A DNA stretch of 64,000 bases. It comes from Candidatus Protochlamydia phocaeensis (GTDB lineage: Bacteria > Chlamydiota > Chlamydiia > Chlamydiales > Parachlamydiaceae). The first letter of the stretch is position 1. Each line of letters opens with the position of its first letter. The notes under the pieces were generated by a model. The model was not told the DNA's origin, searched no databases, and worked only from the letters and a program-made list of their open reading frames with translations. The position numbers and the translations under genes are program-made. Shown here piece after piece: positions 36,706-46,197 of this stretch. The DNA is taken from positions 100,581 to 164,580 of the forward strand of contig NZ_FCNU01000021.1 in assembly GCF_001545115.1 (NCBI RefSeq), written 5' to 3'.

Positions 36706-36866
36706 AATCCGAGTTTGGAGTCTTTTTGCTCTTTCGACCGCGTCAAAGCGTCGGAGATGAACAAATGGCAAGGCGGTCCATATTAAAAAGATGAACCCTC
36801 TTGCTATTTTTCATCTGCAAGAGCTTCCACGTCAGTCCAAAGGACAAAAAACCTCAAACTCAGGTT
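36706..36866. repeat. Family A palindromic repeat, copy 4 (161 bp)
   Basis: Left end AATCCGAGTTTGGAGTCTTT and right end AAACCTCAAACTCAGGTT. The internal inverted part includes CTTTCGACCGCGTCAAAGCG on the left. Confidence 0.75.
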
Positions 36867-36978
36867 AATAGATTTTTTATTTAATTTTTAGATTGAGTAA
36901 TTACAACAACAAACACAACTAAATTAATAAAAAAACATCCCCGCAAAACAAGTAACAAAATAACTATTAACAATAAAA

Positions 36979-37007
36979 TTGACAAATAAAAATCAATTAA
37001 TTTATCT
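36979..37007 (+). promoter_or_regulatory. Promoter of the 252-aa membrane protein gene
   Basis: Perfect -35 TTGACA (36979-36984), 17-bp AT-rich spacer, -10 TTATCT (37002-37007). It shows that the coding frame's upstream TTG at 36979 is the -35 element, not a start codon. Confidence 0.6.
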
Positions 37008-37041
37008 TAAACTCTTTTTTTCTATCCATAAAGGTCTAGCA

Positions 37042-37800
37042 ATGATTCCTAATTATGTTCTCTTTTCCAGCTCGATTCAAGCATCCATTAGATCTCTTCA
37101 AAATGAGTGGGGAGAACTTGAAGCACGCCGTCTCAGCTGGATAAATGAAAGTACTCAACGCAAGGTTCAAGAAGTGAGCCTGAAAATTATTGAAAATGCA
37201 TGTTATATCACGTTCGTCGCCTCTATAGCGCTAACGTTTACTGTGTCGCCTTGGTTTCTTATAGCGACTCCTATAGTGGCTATAATAGCAACCTCTACTG
37301 AATTGATCCGTGAGCGCGTTTTGGGATTTTCTACTCATATAAAGTTTTTGGATTTTTACGAACATGGGGTAAACAAAAGCCAAAGTACAGGGAAATCTTT
37401 AATGAACCATGTGAAGCTTATTCAATCCGGATTTAAAGAACGCAGGACATTTCTTGCCGGCATAGGGAAATTGTCGCCACAAGAGAAAAGAGATTATGCC
37501 AATAGCCAAAACGCCTCTATACAAACATTAAAGCTAATGGGCTATATTCTTTCTTCTTTAGACAGTATTCAACGAGAGAGAAGAGAGGAATATCTGGATT
37601 TTATTCAAAAAGCTAAAAGCAGCTTAAATGATTTAAATATGGAAGTCACAGTCCGTGAAGCTTTTCTTAATTTGTTAAACAAAATCGAAGAGGATCCAGC
37701 CAGAGCCTACCAACGGTTTGAAGACATTAAACGAGTAAATAGAGCGGGTAGAAATAGTATCAATATGTTCACTATTCTAGGTGAATTAGCGACCGCTTAG
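37042..37800 (+). CDS. Hypothetical membrane protein, 252 aa
   Basis: No family is recognised. A short N-terminal amphipathic region is followed by two closely spaced membrane helices (about 45-85: ACYITFVASIALTFTV and PWFLIATPIVAIIAT) and a long charged helical C-terminal domain. The close helix pair with a cytosolic-looking helical tail is reminiscent of chlamydial inclusion-membrane (Inc) proteins, but the hairpin alone is weak evidence. AAAGG is 7 nt before ATG 37042, and a promoter starts 63 bp upstream. It is a monocistronic gene. Confidence 0.75.
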   Translation: MIPNYVLFSSSIQASIRSLQNEWGELEARRLSWINESTQRKVQEVSLKIIENACYITFVASIALTFTVSPWFLIATPIVAIIATSTELIRERVLGFSTHIKFLDFYEHGVNKSQSTGKSLMNHVKLIQSGFKERRTFLAGIGKLSPQEKRDYANSQNASIQTLKLMGYILSSLDSIQRERREEYLDFIQKAKSSLNDLNMEVTVREAFLNLLNKIEEDPARAYQRFEDIKRVNRAGRNSINMFTILGELATA

Positions 37801-37970
37801 CGCAGGACAGACGTGAGCCAGCCTGACTGGCTAAGGGAGACATGTCTTTTTCTTGATTTAATTGCGATTCATTCAAGAGCTACTTGTCATCTACAGAGTA
37901 AATGGATTCCCTTTAGATTAAATGAATAGATCTGTTAAACTCATCTGATTCGAAATAGTCGGATGAGTTT

Positions 37971-39242
37971 ATGCCTATCTTTACGCGCTTATTTAAAGCT
38001 TTTTTATTTTTTGCTTTTGGCTTTCTTTCCCTTCCCTGCCCGGCAGCTCTCCCCTCAGATACCCTTTATCTGACTTGGCAGCGAGATCCCACTACGACAA
38101 TGACCATTCAATGGCTTAGCCAACCCGAAGATAAAACCTCTCTAATTGCTTATAAACCGGAAGGCAGCGTCGAATGGATAGAACAGCAAGGCGCCTGCTT
38201 TAAATTCCCGCAAGCTAGGCAATATCTGATCCATCGAGTAGAGCTGACTCAATTAGAGCCGGACACTGACTATCTTTTTAAATTTCCCTCTACTGAAGAC
38301 ATCTATCGCTTCCGAACGATGCCCATCCACCTGCATCGTCCTTTACGCTTCGTGGTGGGAGGGGATATGTATCATGATGGAATGAATCTGGTAATTGAAA
38401 TGTCCAAGCAGGCGGCTAAAGCCAATCCCTCTTTTGCTTTAGTGGGAGGAGATATTGCCTATGCGGTTGGATCGCTGAATATCCCTTTTCAAAAGATCGA
38501 GAGATGGATCGATTGGGTAAAAATGTGGCATCAATACATGGTCACTCCAGAAGGCAGGCTTATTCCCGTTCTGGCTGCAATCGGCAATCATGACTTGTCA
38601 GGACAATACGATCAAACCCCCTTGCAAGCGAAAATTTTTAGCTCTTTATTTCCCATGCCCGGAGAGCAAATCTACAATGCGTTGGATTTTGGCTCTTATC
38701 TCAGCTTACTTATTTTAGACTCTGGACATGCCAATTCAATTGGGGGCGCTCAGACCAGCTGGCTCCAAGCGGCCCTTGAGTCTAGGCAAAACAGTCTTCA
38801 CCGCTTTGCCATCTATCACGTCCCCGCTTATCCTTCTGTGCGTTCCTTTGATAATCGCCAAAGTAGCGCTATTCGACGCTTTTGGGTTCCCTTGTTTGAA
38901 AGCGAAAATCTGCACGCTGCCTTTGAACATCATGATCACGCCTATAAGCGCACTTTTCCTCTTTTAAAGAATAAAATTCATCCTCAAGGTGTCCTTTATC
39001 TGGGGGATGGCGCCTGGGGCGTTGAAAAGGCTCGCCAACTCCGCAGCAATCGCAAACCGTATTATTTAGCCAAATTTGCTTCTACACGCCATGTGATCGT
39101 CGTGACCCTTTATTCTAATCAAAGGCATTTCATGTGTTTGGACAATCAAGGGCAAATGATTGATGAATATACACAACCGCTCTTGCTTAAAGACGAGTCG
39201 GCCGAAAAGAAAGAGGCCTTACTGATGCCCATGCAAAGCTAA
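37971..39242 (+). CDS. Exported metallophosphoesterase (purple acid phosphatase-like)
   Basis: Signal peptide (MPIFTRLFKAFLFFAFGFLSLPC...AAL), then a fibronectin-like N-terminal domain typical of purple acid phosphatases (TLYLTWQRDPTTTMTIQWLS). The calcineurin-like core carries its five metal motifs: GGDM, GGDIAYA, IGNHDL, YHVPAY and HHDHAYKRT. The Tyr that gives the purple colour is at the GDxxY position. It should hydrolyse phosphate monoesters or protein phosphates in the periplasm or outside the cell. 423 residues with no partner genes. A host-directed or phosphate-scavenging role is inference. Confidence 0.9.
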   Translation: MPIFTRLFKAFLFFAFGFLSLPCPAALPSDTLYLTWQRDPTTTMTIQWLSQPEDKTSLIAYKPEGSVEWIEQQGACFKFPQARQYLIHRVELTQLEPDTDYLFKFPSTEDIYRFRTMPIHLHRPLRFVVGGDMYHDGMNLVIEMSKQAAKANPSFALVGGDIAYAVGSLNIPFQKIERWIDWVKMWHQYMVTPEGRLIPVLAAIGNHDLSGQYDQTPLQAKIFSSLFPMPGEQIYNALDFGSYLSLLILDSGHANSIGGAQTSWLQAALESRQNSLHRFAIYHVPAYPSVRSFDNRQSSAIRRFWVPLFESENLHAAFEHHDHAYKRTFPLLKNKIHPQGVLYLGDGAWGVEKARQLRSNRKPYYLAKFASTRHVIVVTLYSNQRHFMCLDNQGQMIDEYTQPLLLKDESAEKKEALLMPMQS

Positions 39243-39276
39243 GGATAAAAACTCCTTAGAAAGGGCATTAACTCAG

Positions 39277-39372
39277 GTTATTAAACCCGCTAATGGCCTA
39301 GATTCGCGTTCTTTTCCCTAGGGCGTATCCCTAATCTCAAAGATAGGTCATGAGGGTTTTCATACGCTCCCT
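39277..39372. repeat. Family B palindromic repeat, copy 5
   Basis: GTTATTAAACCCGCTAATGG, CCTAGATTCGCGTTCTTTTC and the inverted AGATAGGTCATGAGGGTTTT. A short family A end (AACTCAGGTT, 39270-39279) abuts its left side. Confidence 0.65.
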
Positions 39373-39467
39373 TAGAAGAAAATTCTACACCAGGATAAGA
39401 AATCAAAAGACAAAGAAAGGCAAGCAGACCATAAGAATAGGCCTGACAAAGCCAAAAAAACCCATGT

Positions 39468-39829
39468 CTAAATGGGTTTGCCAACCTGATAAAAGACGAT
39501 GACGGCAGCCCAAGCTGCGACTAGCCAAGTCAAAGAAGCGAACTGGTTCAAATAAGAAGGGATGCCGTCAAATAAGGGATCGTTAAAATACAATGGGCCG
39601 CTTGTGCAATCGGCGCTTGCTCTTCTGGGCTCCAGCCCTGCACCTGACGCATCCATACTCCCAAGCCAATCCCAGCGATTGAATCGAGCTGCATAATAGA
39701 CGATAAACAGCCACGCAGTAATCCGGCACACCAAGCGGATGGCGTTTTGATAGGATGCATAAGAACAAAAAAGCTTGTCCTACTAAAGCAAAGAGGGGAA
39801 GTTGCAGCAAATGAAGAGTCAATCACCAA
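39468..39829 (-). pseudogene. Frameshifted membrane-protein relic
   Basis: Three overlapping minus-strand frames each hold a hydrophobic, natural-looking segment: LQLPLFALVGQAFLFLCIL in one, CRITAWLFIVYYAARFNRWD in the second, WMRQVQGWSPEEQAPIAQAA in the third, and back to the second with IPSYLNQFASLTWLVAAWAA. Joined with about three frameshifts they give a small protein of about 125 residues with three membrane helices. No single frame is convincing alone, so this is a decaying gene or, less likely, an assembly-error region. The family is not recognised. Confidence 0.5.
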
Positions 39830-40040
39830 TTCGTTTAAGGAAATAACCGATTGAATACGTCTTTTGAAAATCCAGTGGGATGCTTGATCTCTAAAAACAT
39901 CAATAAAAACCCGATTTTACGCGTTATGCCTGTTATTCTCATTTCTCCCAATAGGAGCGGAAATTTTATTCTTCTAATTTATCTATCTGTTATAGATAAA
40001 GTAAAATTTTTATTTAATCATTAAAGAAATACTTTGGGTG

Positions 40041-40117
40041 TATTAAGCCCCTACTAATCGATAGTTGAGGTTATTTTCTCCTAGGAGGAAAAGAATTTGA
40101 ATCTAGGCCATGATGAA
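40041..40117. repeat. Family B palindromic repeat, copy 6
   Basis: Core ATTTTCTCCTAGGAGGAAAA is a near-perfect palindrome, with GAATCTAGGCCATGATGAA as the right arm. Confidence 0.6.
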
Positions 40118-40157
40118 TTCGACAATCGTTCCTTACTCTTAATACGAGGTCATAACA

Positions 40158-42797
40158 GTGAAAAAGCCCTTTAAGCCATTTTTGATGTTATTCCTGACGA
40201 TTTTTTTGAGCCTTTTAATCAAAGGAAACGCGCAATTACTTTCTCCCAACATGGGAATTATCATTGTGACCTATCAAACTGATCAGGAGGGAAAACGGCT
40301 GGATAGAGTTCGATTTTGGCTGACAAATGAAAGGCAAGAAAGAACCCTTTATCCCAAAAAAGATGAATTTGTAGCCAATAACCACTCAAGCGTAGAGAGA
40401 ACTGTTGTCATTTCGCATTTACCTGCTGGACGATATGAAATTGAATTTATTGTCCCTAATACGGATCAACTCTTTGAACCGGTTCCCAAGCGAGAAATTC
40501 TTCTCACTCCTGGGTCTGTTGCCAAAGTCGATCAAACCATTCATCTTCACCCCGAAGGGCAAGAGAAAAAAGAACTGGCCCTCATTATTACCAACTATCC
40601 TTCGCCCCTTGATCCTTTCACACCGCTTCCTCCGCCGCTTCTGACTCCTCGTTTAGCCCCCCTTCCCGCTCCTCCTGCAAATTTTTCGCTTATCATTAAT
40701 CGGCCTGCTCCGTGGAAGCTCATGAGAGGAGGCCAGATCATTTATGGATCCTCCAGTTCGGTCTCTAATTTAACCGTTCCTCCAGGCTTCGGTTATTATA
40801 TTATAGCAGAAGATATTCCAGGATATACGCTGTATATGTCTCCGCAAAATCCCATCGATCTTGAGCCCGATCAAAATGCGCGAGTTGAATTATTATATCA
40901 AAGAGATACGGGCTATATTGATTTAAATGCGTCTCTTCCCGCTGAGCAAGATAGCCTAACTTTGGTTCTTTCTCCTTCAGACACGCAACAAGCGCCCTTG
41001 CAAGTTAATTTAAGAGCCATTAATGGCCGTGTAAACTGGCAAAGCGGGCCTTTGCCAACGGGAGATTATACAGTCTCCTATCAACTCCCAAACAACTTCG
41101 TTCCTCTTATCAATCAGCACATCCTTGTAAAAAAAGGGCAGCATGTAGTCTTGGTCCCTCAATTTTCTCAAAAAGGCAATTTGCAGGTATTAACAGATAT
41201 TTCTCAGGCCATTTTTACCCTGCTGGATGAAAACGGCCAAGAAATTGCGACGGGACAAGGATATAACTACACTTTCCCTAATATAGATCCAGGTTATTAT
41301 GTTTTGCAATTTTCGAGCACGGACCCTCAAACCTTCAATCCGCCTTCCTCTCAAAAATTATTTATTGCCGCTAATCAAAAAGCCCAAGTAAAAGTCAATT
41401 ATCTTAAGGCCGGCCGCTTGACTATTAGCAGCAATGTTGATCATTTTACGGTGACTATTCAACCAAAAGAAAGCAAAAAAGAAGCTTTTACGGAAGAGAT
41501 TAATACCCGCTCGAAATCCCTCTATCTTCCGGAAGGAAAATACCTGATTACTTACGACCCTTTGACAAAAGGGGAAGCTCCCTTAAAACCAATAGAAGTC
41601 ACCATTAAGACCATTTCTCCTCAAAACATTTTCTTGTCCTATCCTTCCCTGCCTAAAGAAGAGCTTCATTCCACAAAAGATAGACAAGCTGAAAATGGGC
41701 AGAGCGGCATTGAAATGACAAGCAATGTCATGAATGGCCAGCTAATATTAGAAAATTTAGACCAACCCGCCGAGAAAAAGCATTTTCAGTTCAAAGGTAA
41801 AACTCTTTTTATTCCCTTAGAGCAAAGCGGCCATTTTAAAATAACTTTTGCTTCCCGTCCTAATTATCAAACGCCTGCTCCCCTCACAATCCAACGCGCG
41901 GCCGGAGAGCATTCGCAGGTACAAGTGATTTATCAGCCCGAAGAAACCTTTTTAATCGTTCCCGCAGGACCTGCCCTTATCGGAGATCCCTTTGCCGATA
42001 ACCATCAAAATGAAGATCCTGTCAAAGACATTTCCCTGCCTGCATTCGCCATTGCTGCCTATGAAGTCACAAACTCTCAATATGCCCATTGGCTAACGGA
42101 TGCGCTTCAAAACCAAAAAATCTCTCTAGATCCTCAGCAGCCCGGACATGTCATGGATCTGGAAGGCAGTCTTTTATGTCGAACAATGGAAGGCAATCCT
42201 CTTTCTCAAATTCAAATCAATGGGAATACTTTCAGCCCCATTCCCGGTAAGGAAAACTATCCCGTGATTGAAGTCACGTGGTATGGAGCCAATGCCTATT
42301 GCCGCGACAAAGGCTACCGGTTGCCCACTGAGGCCGAATGGGAAAAAGCAGCCGGAATGGCCTTTCCAACAGAAAAGGGTCATCTGAAACGCTTCAAATA
42401 TGGATTTGGACAAGATACAATCGATCGCTCTTGGGCCAATTACAAAACCACTGACACTCCCTTTAGAGCAACCCAAGTTCTGACTACTCCCGTGGGCTTC
42501 TATAATGGCATTCACGTCTTGCCTTTAACAGCCCAGGATCGCACACAAGTGCGGACCCATAATGCCAAAAGTTCAATAGGCGCCTATGACATGAGCGGCA
42601 ACGTATGGGAATGGGTGGCAAGCTGGGACTATTTAGATAAGTCAGACACACACAAAGTCGCTAAAGGCGGCTGCTATGATAGTTTGGCCGATGGCGTCCG
42701 CGTCTCTGAGCGGCTGTCTCTTCCGCTTGAATATGCGGATATTTACACCGGATTTCGCCCAGCAAAAACCATTGAAAATCAAGAAGATGCAAATTAA
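40158..42797 (+). CDS. Exported protein with repeated beta domains and C-terminal SUMF1 (FGE-sulfatase) domain
   Basis: 879 residues. Signal peptide (MKKPFKPFLMLFLTIFLSLL), then about 560 residues of Pro-rich linker and repeated PEGA/CarboxypepD-reg-like beta modules (for example LPTGDYTVSYQLP, IDPGYYVLQFSST, LPEGKYLITYDP). A SUMF1-type domain fills about 597-875 (VPAGPALIGDPF, AAYEVTNSQYAHWL, YRLPTEAEWEKAAG, GAYDMSGNVWEWVASWD, TGFRPAK). The Cys pair used by true formylglycine-generating enzymes near the C-terminus is not there (KGGCYDSLADGVR has one Cys), so it probably binds rather than oxidises. A GTG start is supported by GAGG 8 nt upstream. Function unknown. Confidence 0.85.
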   Translation: MKKPFKPFLMLFLTIFLSLLIKGNAQLLSPNMGIIIVTYQTDQEGKRLDRVRFWLTNERQERTLYPKKDEFVANNHSSVERTVVISHLPAGRYEIEFIVPNTDQLFEPVPKREILLTPGSVAKVDQTIHLHPEGQEKKELALIITNYPSPLDPFTPLPPPLLTPRLAPLPAPPANFSLIINRPAPWKLMRGGQIIYGSSSSVSNLTVPPGFGYYIIAEDIPGYTLYMSPQNPIDLEPDQNARVELLYQRDTGYIDLNASLPAEQDSLTLVLSPSDTQQAPLQVNLRAINGRVNWQSGPLPTGDYTVSYQLPNNFVPLINQHILVKKGQHVVLVPQFSQKGNLQVLTDISQAIFTLLDENGQEIATGQGYNYTFPNIDPGYYVLQFSSTDPQTFNPPSSQKLFIAANQKAQVKVNYLKAGRLTISSNVDHFTVTIQPKESKKEAFTEEINTRSKSLYLPEGKYLITYDPLTKGEAPLKPIEVTIKTISPQNIFLSYPSLPKEELHSTKDRQAENGQSGIEMTSNVMNGQLILENLDQPAEKKHFQFKGKTLFIPLEQSGHFKITFASRPNYQTPAPLTIQRAAGEHSQVQVIYQPEETFLIVPAGPALIGDPFADNHQNEDPVKDISLPAFAIAAYEVTNSQYAHWLTDALQNQKISLDPQQPGHVMDLEGSLLCRTMEGNPLSQIQINGNTFSPIPGKENYPVIEVTWYGANAYCRDKGYRLPTEAEWEKAAGMAFPTEKGHLKRFKYGFGQDTIDRSWANYKTTDTPFRATQVLTTPVGFYNGIHVLPLTAQDRTQVRTHNAKSSIGAYDMSGNVWEWVASWDYLDKSDTHKVAKGGCYDSLADGVRVSERLSLPLEYADIYTGFRPAKTIENQEDAN

Positions 42798-42977
42798 ATG
42801 TCCAGGCTCCTTCCCCTCGCTTCAAATGAGCCGTTCCCATTTTCTTCTTCGCATGAAAAAATTTTTATTTAATTTAATAATTAAATAATAAATAAAACTT
42901 AAACAAAATTTACTATTAATATAATTAAATGTTACAATTTAATTATAAGATTATAGTTTTTTTGTTTAGGAGTTTTC

Positions 42978-45512
42978 ATGATAGATGGAAAATTGCCCCC
43001 TATTAATCCCGTTATACCAAATGGTCCGAGCGAACCAATTGCCCTTACAGGCAATAAAGCCTCTCCTTCCCATCTTCCTGATTCGCTGCCTTTTCCCTCG
43101 CTTTCTTCGACGATGACGGCAACGGAGTTAGCGGAAAAAACGAAAACTTTAGAAGACCGATTAGTGGAAGAGCTGGATGCTGTATTAGAGCAGAAGGAAG
43201 TGCGCATTAATGATGAATTATCGGATCTCAATCAAGCGGTCAAAGACCAAAAAATTATAAAAGGCATCCTGGACATTGAAAAATGGGCCTATGAATATGC
43301 GGATATGACCAAAGATGCCGTGAAGGAAGGAATAGGATTTTTAAAAACTGTTCTGCCGAAGGAAGTATTGGAGGGATCGCCCAAAGAAACATTGGAAGAA
43401 ATTAGCCAAATACTGACCTTAAGCGGAGCCTTTTTAAATGCCTTAGATACAGGAGCTAGTGGAGTATCCTTGATTTTGAAGGCGAGAATTTTGAAAAAAT
43501 CAAGAACAGTTCTATCCAATTTAAAAACCCGCTACAAGCAGCAAACGCCCACGTTTGACCCGGAAATGGCCATCAAATTTAAAGCCTGGGAGGCGCATTT
43601 AAAGCAAGCAGAAAAACAGCTTCCCCGCAAGGAATTAAAAAAGCTTGAAAAAGCTTTAAAAGAATTGGATATCCAAATCAAGTTGGAAGAAAAGCATCTT
43701 CCGGCGCAGCAAGCCAAGTTCGGTATAAAGGTGACAAAAAATGCTTTATCTTCGATTAAAATAGCTCTGCGCTTGCTACCCTTGAGCGAAATAGCCATGA
43801 TCGTCAAACCGATTACAGAGGGAATTTCTTGTGCGACAACAGCTCTGTCAATTGCATTAGCCAGCTTTCATTTACATCGCTCGATTAAAAATACCTTCAC
43901 CCATAGAAATTGGGTAAAAAACTATCAGGAATGGAAGCAAAAGCATCAACCGGTGGTTGATAAGACGCAGGCTTCCGAACCTCCCTCTTCTCCTTTAACG
44001 CCTCAAGCCTCTCTGTCAGCCTCTGACATAGAGAAGATGCCTTGGACAAGCAATAAAACTTATGAAGAAGGCTTTTTCCGCCTTATTCATAAATACAGAA
44101 CAATCGAAGAGATTCGCACTAAACTGAAAGATTTTGGAATTGAGCTTGACTCGAGCATTGAGAGCACAACCCAGCTAGTAGAAAAATTGCATACGGATTC
44201 GAATTTTAAGCGCTCCCTAGTCACGCCTTTTGCCGATTTTCAGCGTGTGCTCGAGCGATTCGACTACCTAATTGAGCATAGCCAAAACCTGCTAGTTAAA
44301 CGCCAGACACAAACGGAAAAGAAAATCTTTTTGCTTAGACCCCATTCCAAGGAAATTATTCCCAAAATCCAGGCTTTAAAGAAAAAGCAATTTGATTCTC
44401 TCCTCGCTCAATTTAGAAAAGAGGCAAAGCAAACCGATCCCGTCGTTTCTGTCCAAGAGTTACAAAGCCAAGCCGCTGCCTTAGGCCTTCCTTTTAATAT
44501 TGAACACTTTCGAGATCGATCTCACTTGGTTAATGCCTTTGATAATTTGCTCAAGATGAAATCCAACGAACTATTTGAAACATGGATGGGAGCGCATCCT
44601 CCGGATAGCCTTTTGCGTTTTTATGTCGACCATCAATCCACCATTGAAATAACAACCAAGAATGCATTAAAGCAAATGGTGGATAAAAAGCATGAGGTAG
44701 AAGGCAAATTTTTAAAATTTAGATCGATTGAGTCCACGGCTCTCTTTACAGCCACTTTGATCACAGGCGCTCTAAGCATAGCCTTAGCTATTGTCGGCTT
44801 GGTCACAACACCTGTAGCAGGAGCCGGCTTTATCCTTCTTGGACTCTCTATCGGCTCTGCAGCCCTAAGCTTGGGCTTTTTTGCGGCTAGCCAATATTAT
44901 AATTATCGTCAAAAACCGGCTGTGACAGCTTTGGCCCTTAAAGGGGTAAATACCTCTTTAATTTTCGCCAATCTACGCGCCTCTATCCAGGATTTTTTCC
45001 ATACTTCGAAAAAGAGAAAATTGCAGGAAACTGCCCATATTCTGCAAAAACTCCATCAAGCTAACAAAAACAAGAAAAGTCCTGAATACCAAAAGGCCTT
45101 GGAAAAATACGAAGCTGCCAAAATGGCCTTTGCCATTAGCCTTTCTAAAGTCGACATGTGGAATCAAAAAGTAAGGAATTTGCAAAAACAAATTAAACAA
45201 GCTGAGTGGCAAGACTTTGCTAGACAGGCTTCTTTAAAGGTCAATGAAGACTCCAATGCCTTTGATAGCTTGCAAGCATTTAATGAAGCTCTGCAGCAAG
45301 CGGATTTTAGCCTATTAAGCCCTGAAACCAAAACCTTACTTGAATCTCAGCTGGGCTTAGATATAGAAGCTCTACAAGAGGCTATTTCAAAAGATCCGGA
45401 AGCTGTAAAAAAAGCTTTGCACAAATTTTTCACTTTAGGTGATTCTGCTTTTATTAGTTTTCTTGAATATCAAAAAGAACGTATTAAAGCTGGAATGGCG
45501 GCGCAAGATTAA
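42978..45512 (+). CDS. Large coiled-coil membrane protein A (candidate effector, 844 aa)
   Basis: No named family. A Pro-rich disordered N-terminus (about 45 residues) precedes long charged helices, a first hydrophobic region (about 262-300), more coiled coil, and a strong pair of membrane helices (about 582-640: TATLITGALSIALAIVGLV, GFILLGLSIGSAALSLGFF). The helical C-terminus ends FFTLGDSAFISFLEYQKER. It is a divergent paralogue of the 778-aa protein at 46506: shared order, a common (K/R)xLxFRxIES segment just before the membrane helices, and a similar C-terminal GLD-containing helix. AGGAG 6 nt before the ATG; AT-rich leader. The chaperone-like gene at 45655 suggests type III secretion (inference). 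Confidence 0.75.
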   Translation: MIDGKLPPINPVIPNGPSEPIALTGNKASPSHLPDSLPFPSLSSTMTATELAEKTKTLEDRLVEELDAVLEQKEVRINDELSDLNQAVKDQKIIKGILDIEKWAYEYADMTKDAVKEGIGFLKTVLPKEVLEGSPKETLEEISQILTLSGAFLNALDTGASGVSLILKARILKKSRTVLSNLKTRYKQQTPTFDPEMAIKFKAWEAHLKQAEKQLPRKELKKLEKALKELDIQIKLEEKHLPAQQAKFGIKVTKNALSSIKIALRLLPLSEIAMIVKPITEGISCATTALSIALASFHLHRSIKNTFTHRNWVKNYQEWKQKHQPVVDKTQASEPPSSPLTPQASLSASDIEKMPWTSNKTYEEGFFRLIHKYRTIEEIRTKLKDFGIELDSSIESTTQLVEKLHTDSNFKRSLVTPFADFQRVLERFDYLIEHSQNLLVKRQTQTEKKIFLLRPHSKEIIPKIQALKKKQFDSLLAQFRKEAKQTDPVVSVQELQSQAAALGLPFNIEHFRDRSHLVNAFDNLLKMKSNELFETWMGAHPPDSLLRFYVDHQSTIEITTKNALKQMVDKKHEVEGKFLKFRSIESTALFTATLITGALSIALAIVGLVTTPVAGAGFILLGLSIGSAALSLGFFAASQYYNYRQKPAVTALALKGVNTSLIFANLRASIQDFFHTSKKRKLQETAHILQKLHQANKNKKSPEYQKALEKYEAAKMAFAISLSKVDMWNQKVRNLQKQIKQAEWQDFARQASLKVNEDSNAFDSLQAFNEALQQADFSLLSPETKTLLESQLGLDIEALQEAISKDPEAVKKALHKFFTLGDSAFISFLEYQKERIKAGMAAQD

Positions 45513-45530
45513 AAGGCTTTCTCTGCGAGG

Positions 45531-45587
45531 AGGTATTAAAACCGCTAATGACCTATATTTGAGGTTATTATGGCTTTTAATACGCCT
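45531..45587. repeat. Family B palindromic repeat, copy 7 (short)
   Basis: AGGTATTAAAACCGCTAATG on the left and ATGGCTTTTAATACGCCT on the right. This is the smallest copy, lacking the central CTTTTCC part. Confidence 0.65.
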
Positions 45588-45654
45588 TCTAGGAGCGTGT
45601 CTTTTATTTTAGATTCATTTGAACAACTATTGTGCATATATCCTAAGGATTTTT

Positions 45655-46197
45655 ATGATTTTAGAACCTATTCAATCTCTGTTAAAACAAGCAAATTTCG
45701 ATTGCTCTTTGGCCCCAGCGACCGAGAAGGCTCCAATGGATCGCCTTCTTGTTTTTCTCGGATTCGACTATAAGCAAAGAGAAAGAATAGTAGAAATCAT
45801 AGCCCGCGAACAACAGTTTGATCAGGCCTTTAAGAAAACAGCGGCTCCCGATCATTACTTCCTTATCCAATTCCAGATTCAACTTCCCTTTGAAGTCCAA
45901 GAATTGGCTTCAAATCAAGTCGCCAGTCTTATTCTATTTCTTAATCAACTTCTTGATTGGCCCGGTTTTGAATTAAATGAATTAAATAATCGGGTGTCCT
46001 ATCGCTATGTTTGGCTAATCAAGCAAACCGCCCTAGATGAATATCTGATTACCAACATTATAGGGAATCTAATGCTTTGCCTAGATATGTTTACGGAAAC
46101 AATTGAGCATATTGCCACTAGCCAAGCAACATTTAATGAATTGCTAGAACAAATTCTTCAATTTAGTTCCCAAATTCGTCCTGCTCCGCCAGCTTAA
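45655..46197 (+). CDS. CesT/YbjN-like small chaperone-type protein, 180 aa
   Basis: Acidic protein of the size and layout of class I type III chaperones: an N-terminal helix (MILEPIQSLLKQ), beta segments (FLIQFQIQLPFEVQE), helix VASLILFLNQLLDWPGFELNE, the YRYVWLI strand, and a long C-terminal helix. The pattern fits the TY-Chap (CesT/YbjN) fold, though similarity is only by eye. AAGGA 7 nt before ATG 45655 sets the start; an in-frame codon at 45619 has no SD. It sits between two paralogous large coiled-coil proteins in the same direction, so it probably serves one or both as cargo. Confidence 0.65.
   Translation: MILEPIQSLLKQANFDCSLAPATEKAPMDRLLVFLGFDYKQRERIVEIIAREQQFDQAFKKTAAPDHYFLIQFQIQLPFEVQELASNQVASLILFLNQLLDWPGFELNELNNRVSYRYVWLIKQTALDEYLITNIIGNLMLCLDMFTETIEHIATSQATFNELLEQILQFSSQIRPAPPA

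Larger units (their letters stand above)
36563..37041. other. Intergenic region after htpG
   Basis: 479 bp. Close after htpG there is an inverted pair GCAGCCCTTC / GAAGGGCTGC (36593-36622) that could end its transcript. A family A repeat (36706-36866) follows, then 170 bp of AT-rich DNA with a good promoter (36979-37007). Confidence 0.5.
39243..40157. other. 915-bp intergenic region with gene relic and repeats
   Basis: Holds two family B repeats (39277-39372, 40041-40117) around a frameshifted membrane-protein relic (39468-39829). The stretch 39830-40040 is AT-rich with no further signal. Confidence 0.5.

Noticed and set aside
36979..37041. TTG start giving a 273-aa version of the membrane protein
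   Set aside because: The TTGACA there is a perfect -35 box; ATG 37042 has an SD.
39290..39484. 64-codon minus-strand frame in the 39.3 kb gap
   Set aside because: Mostly made of the family B repeat; only its upstream end touches the membrane-protein relic.
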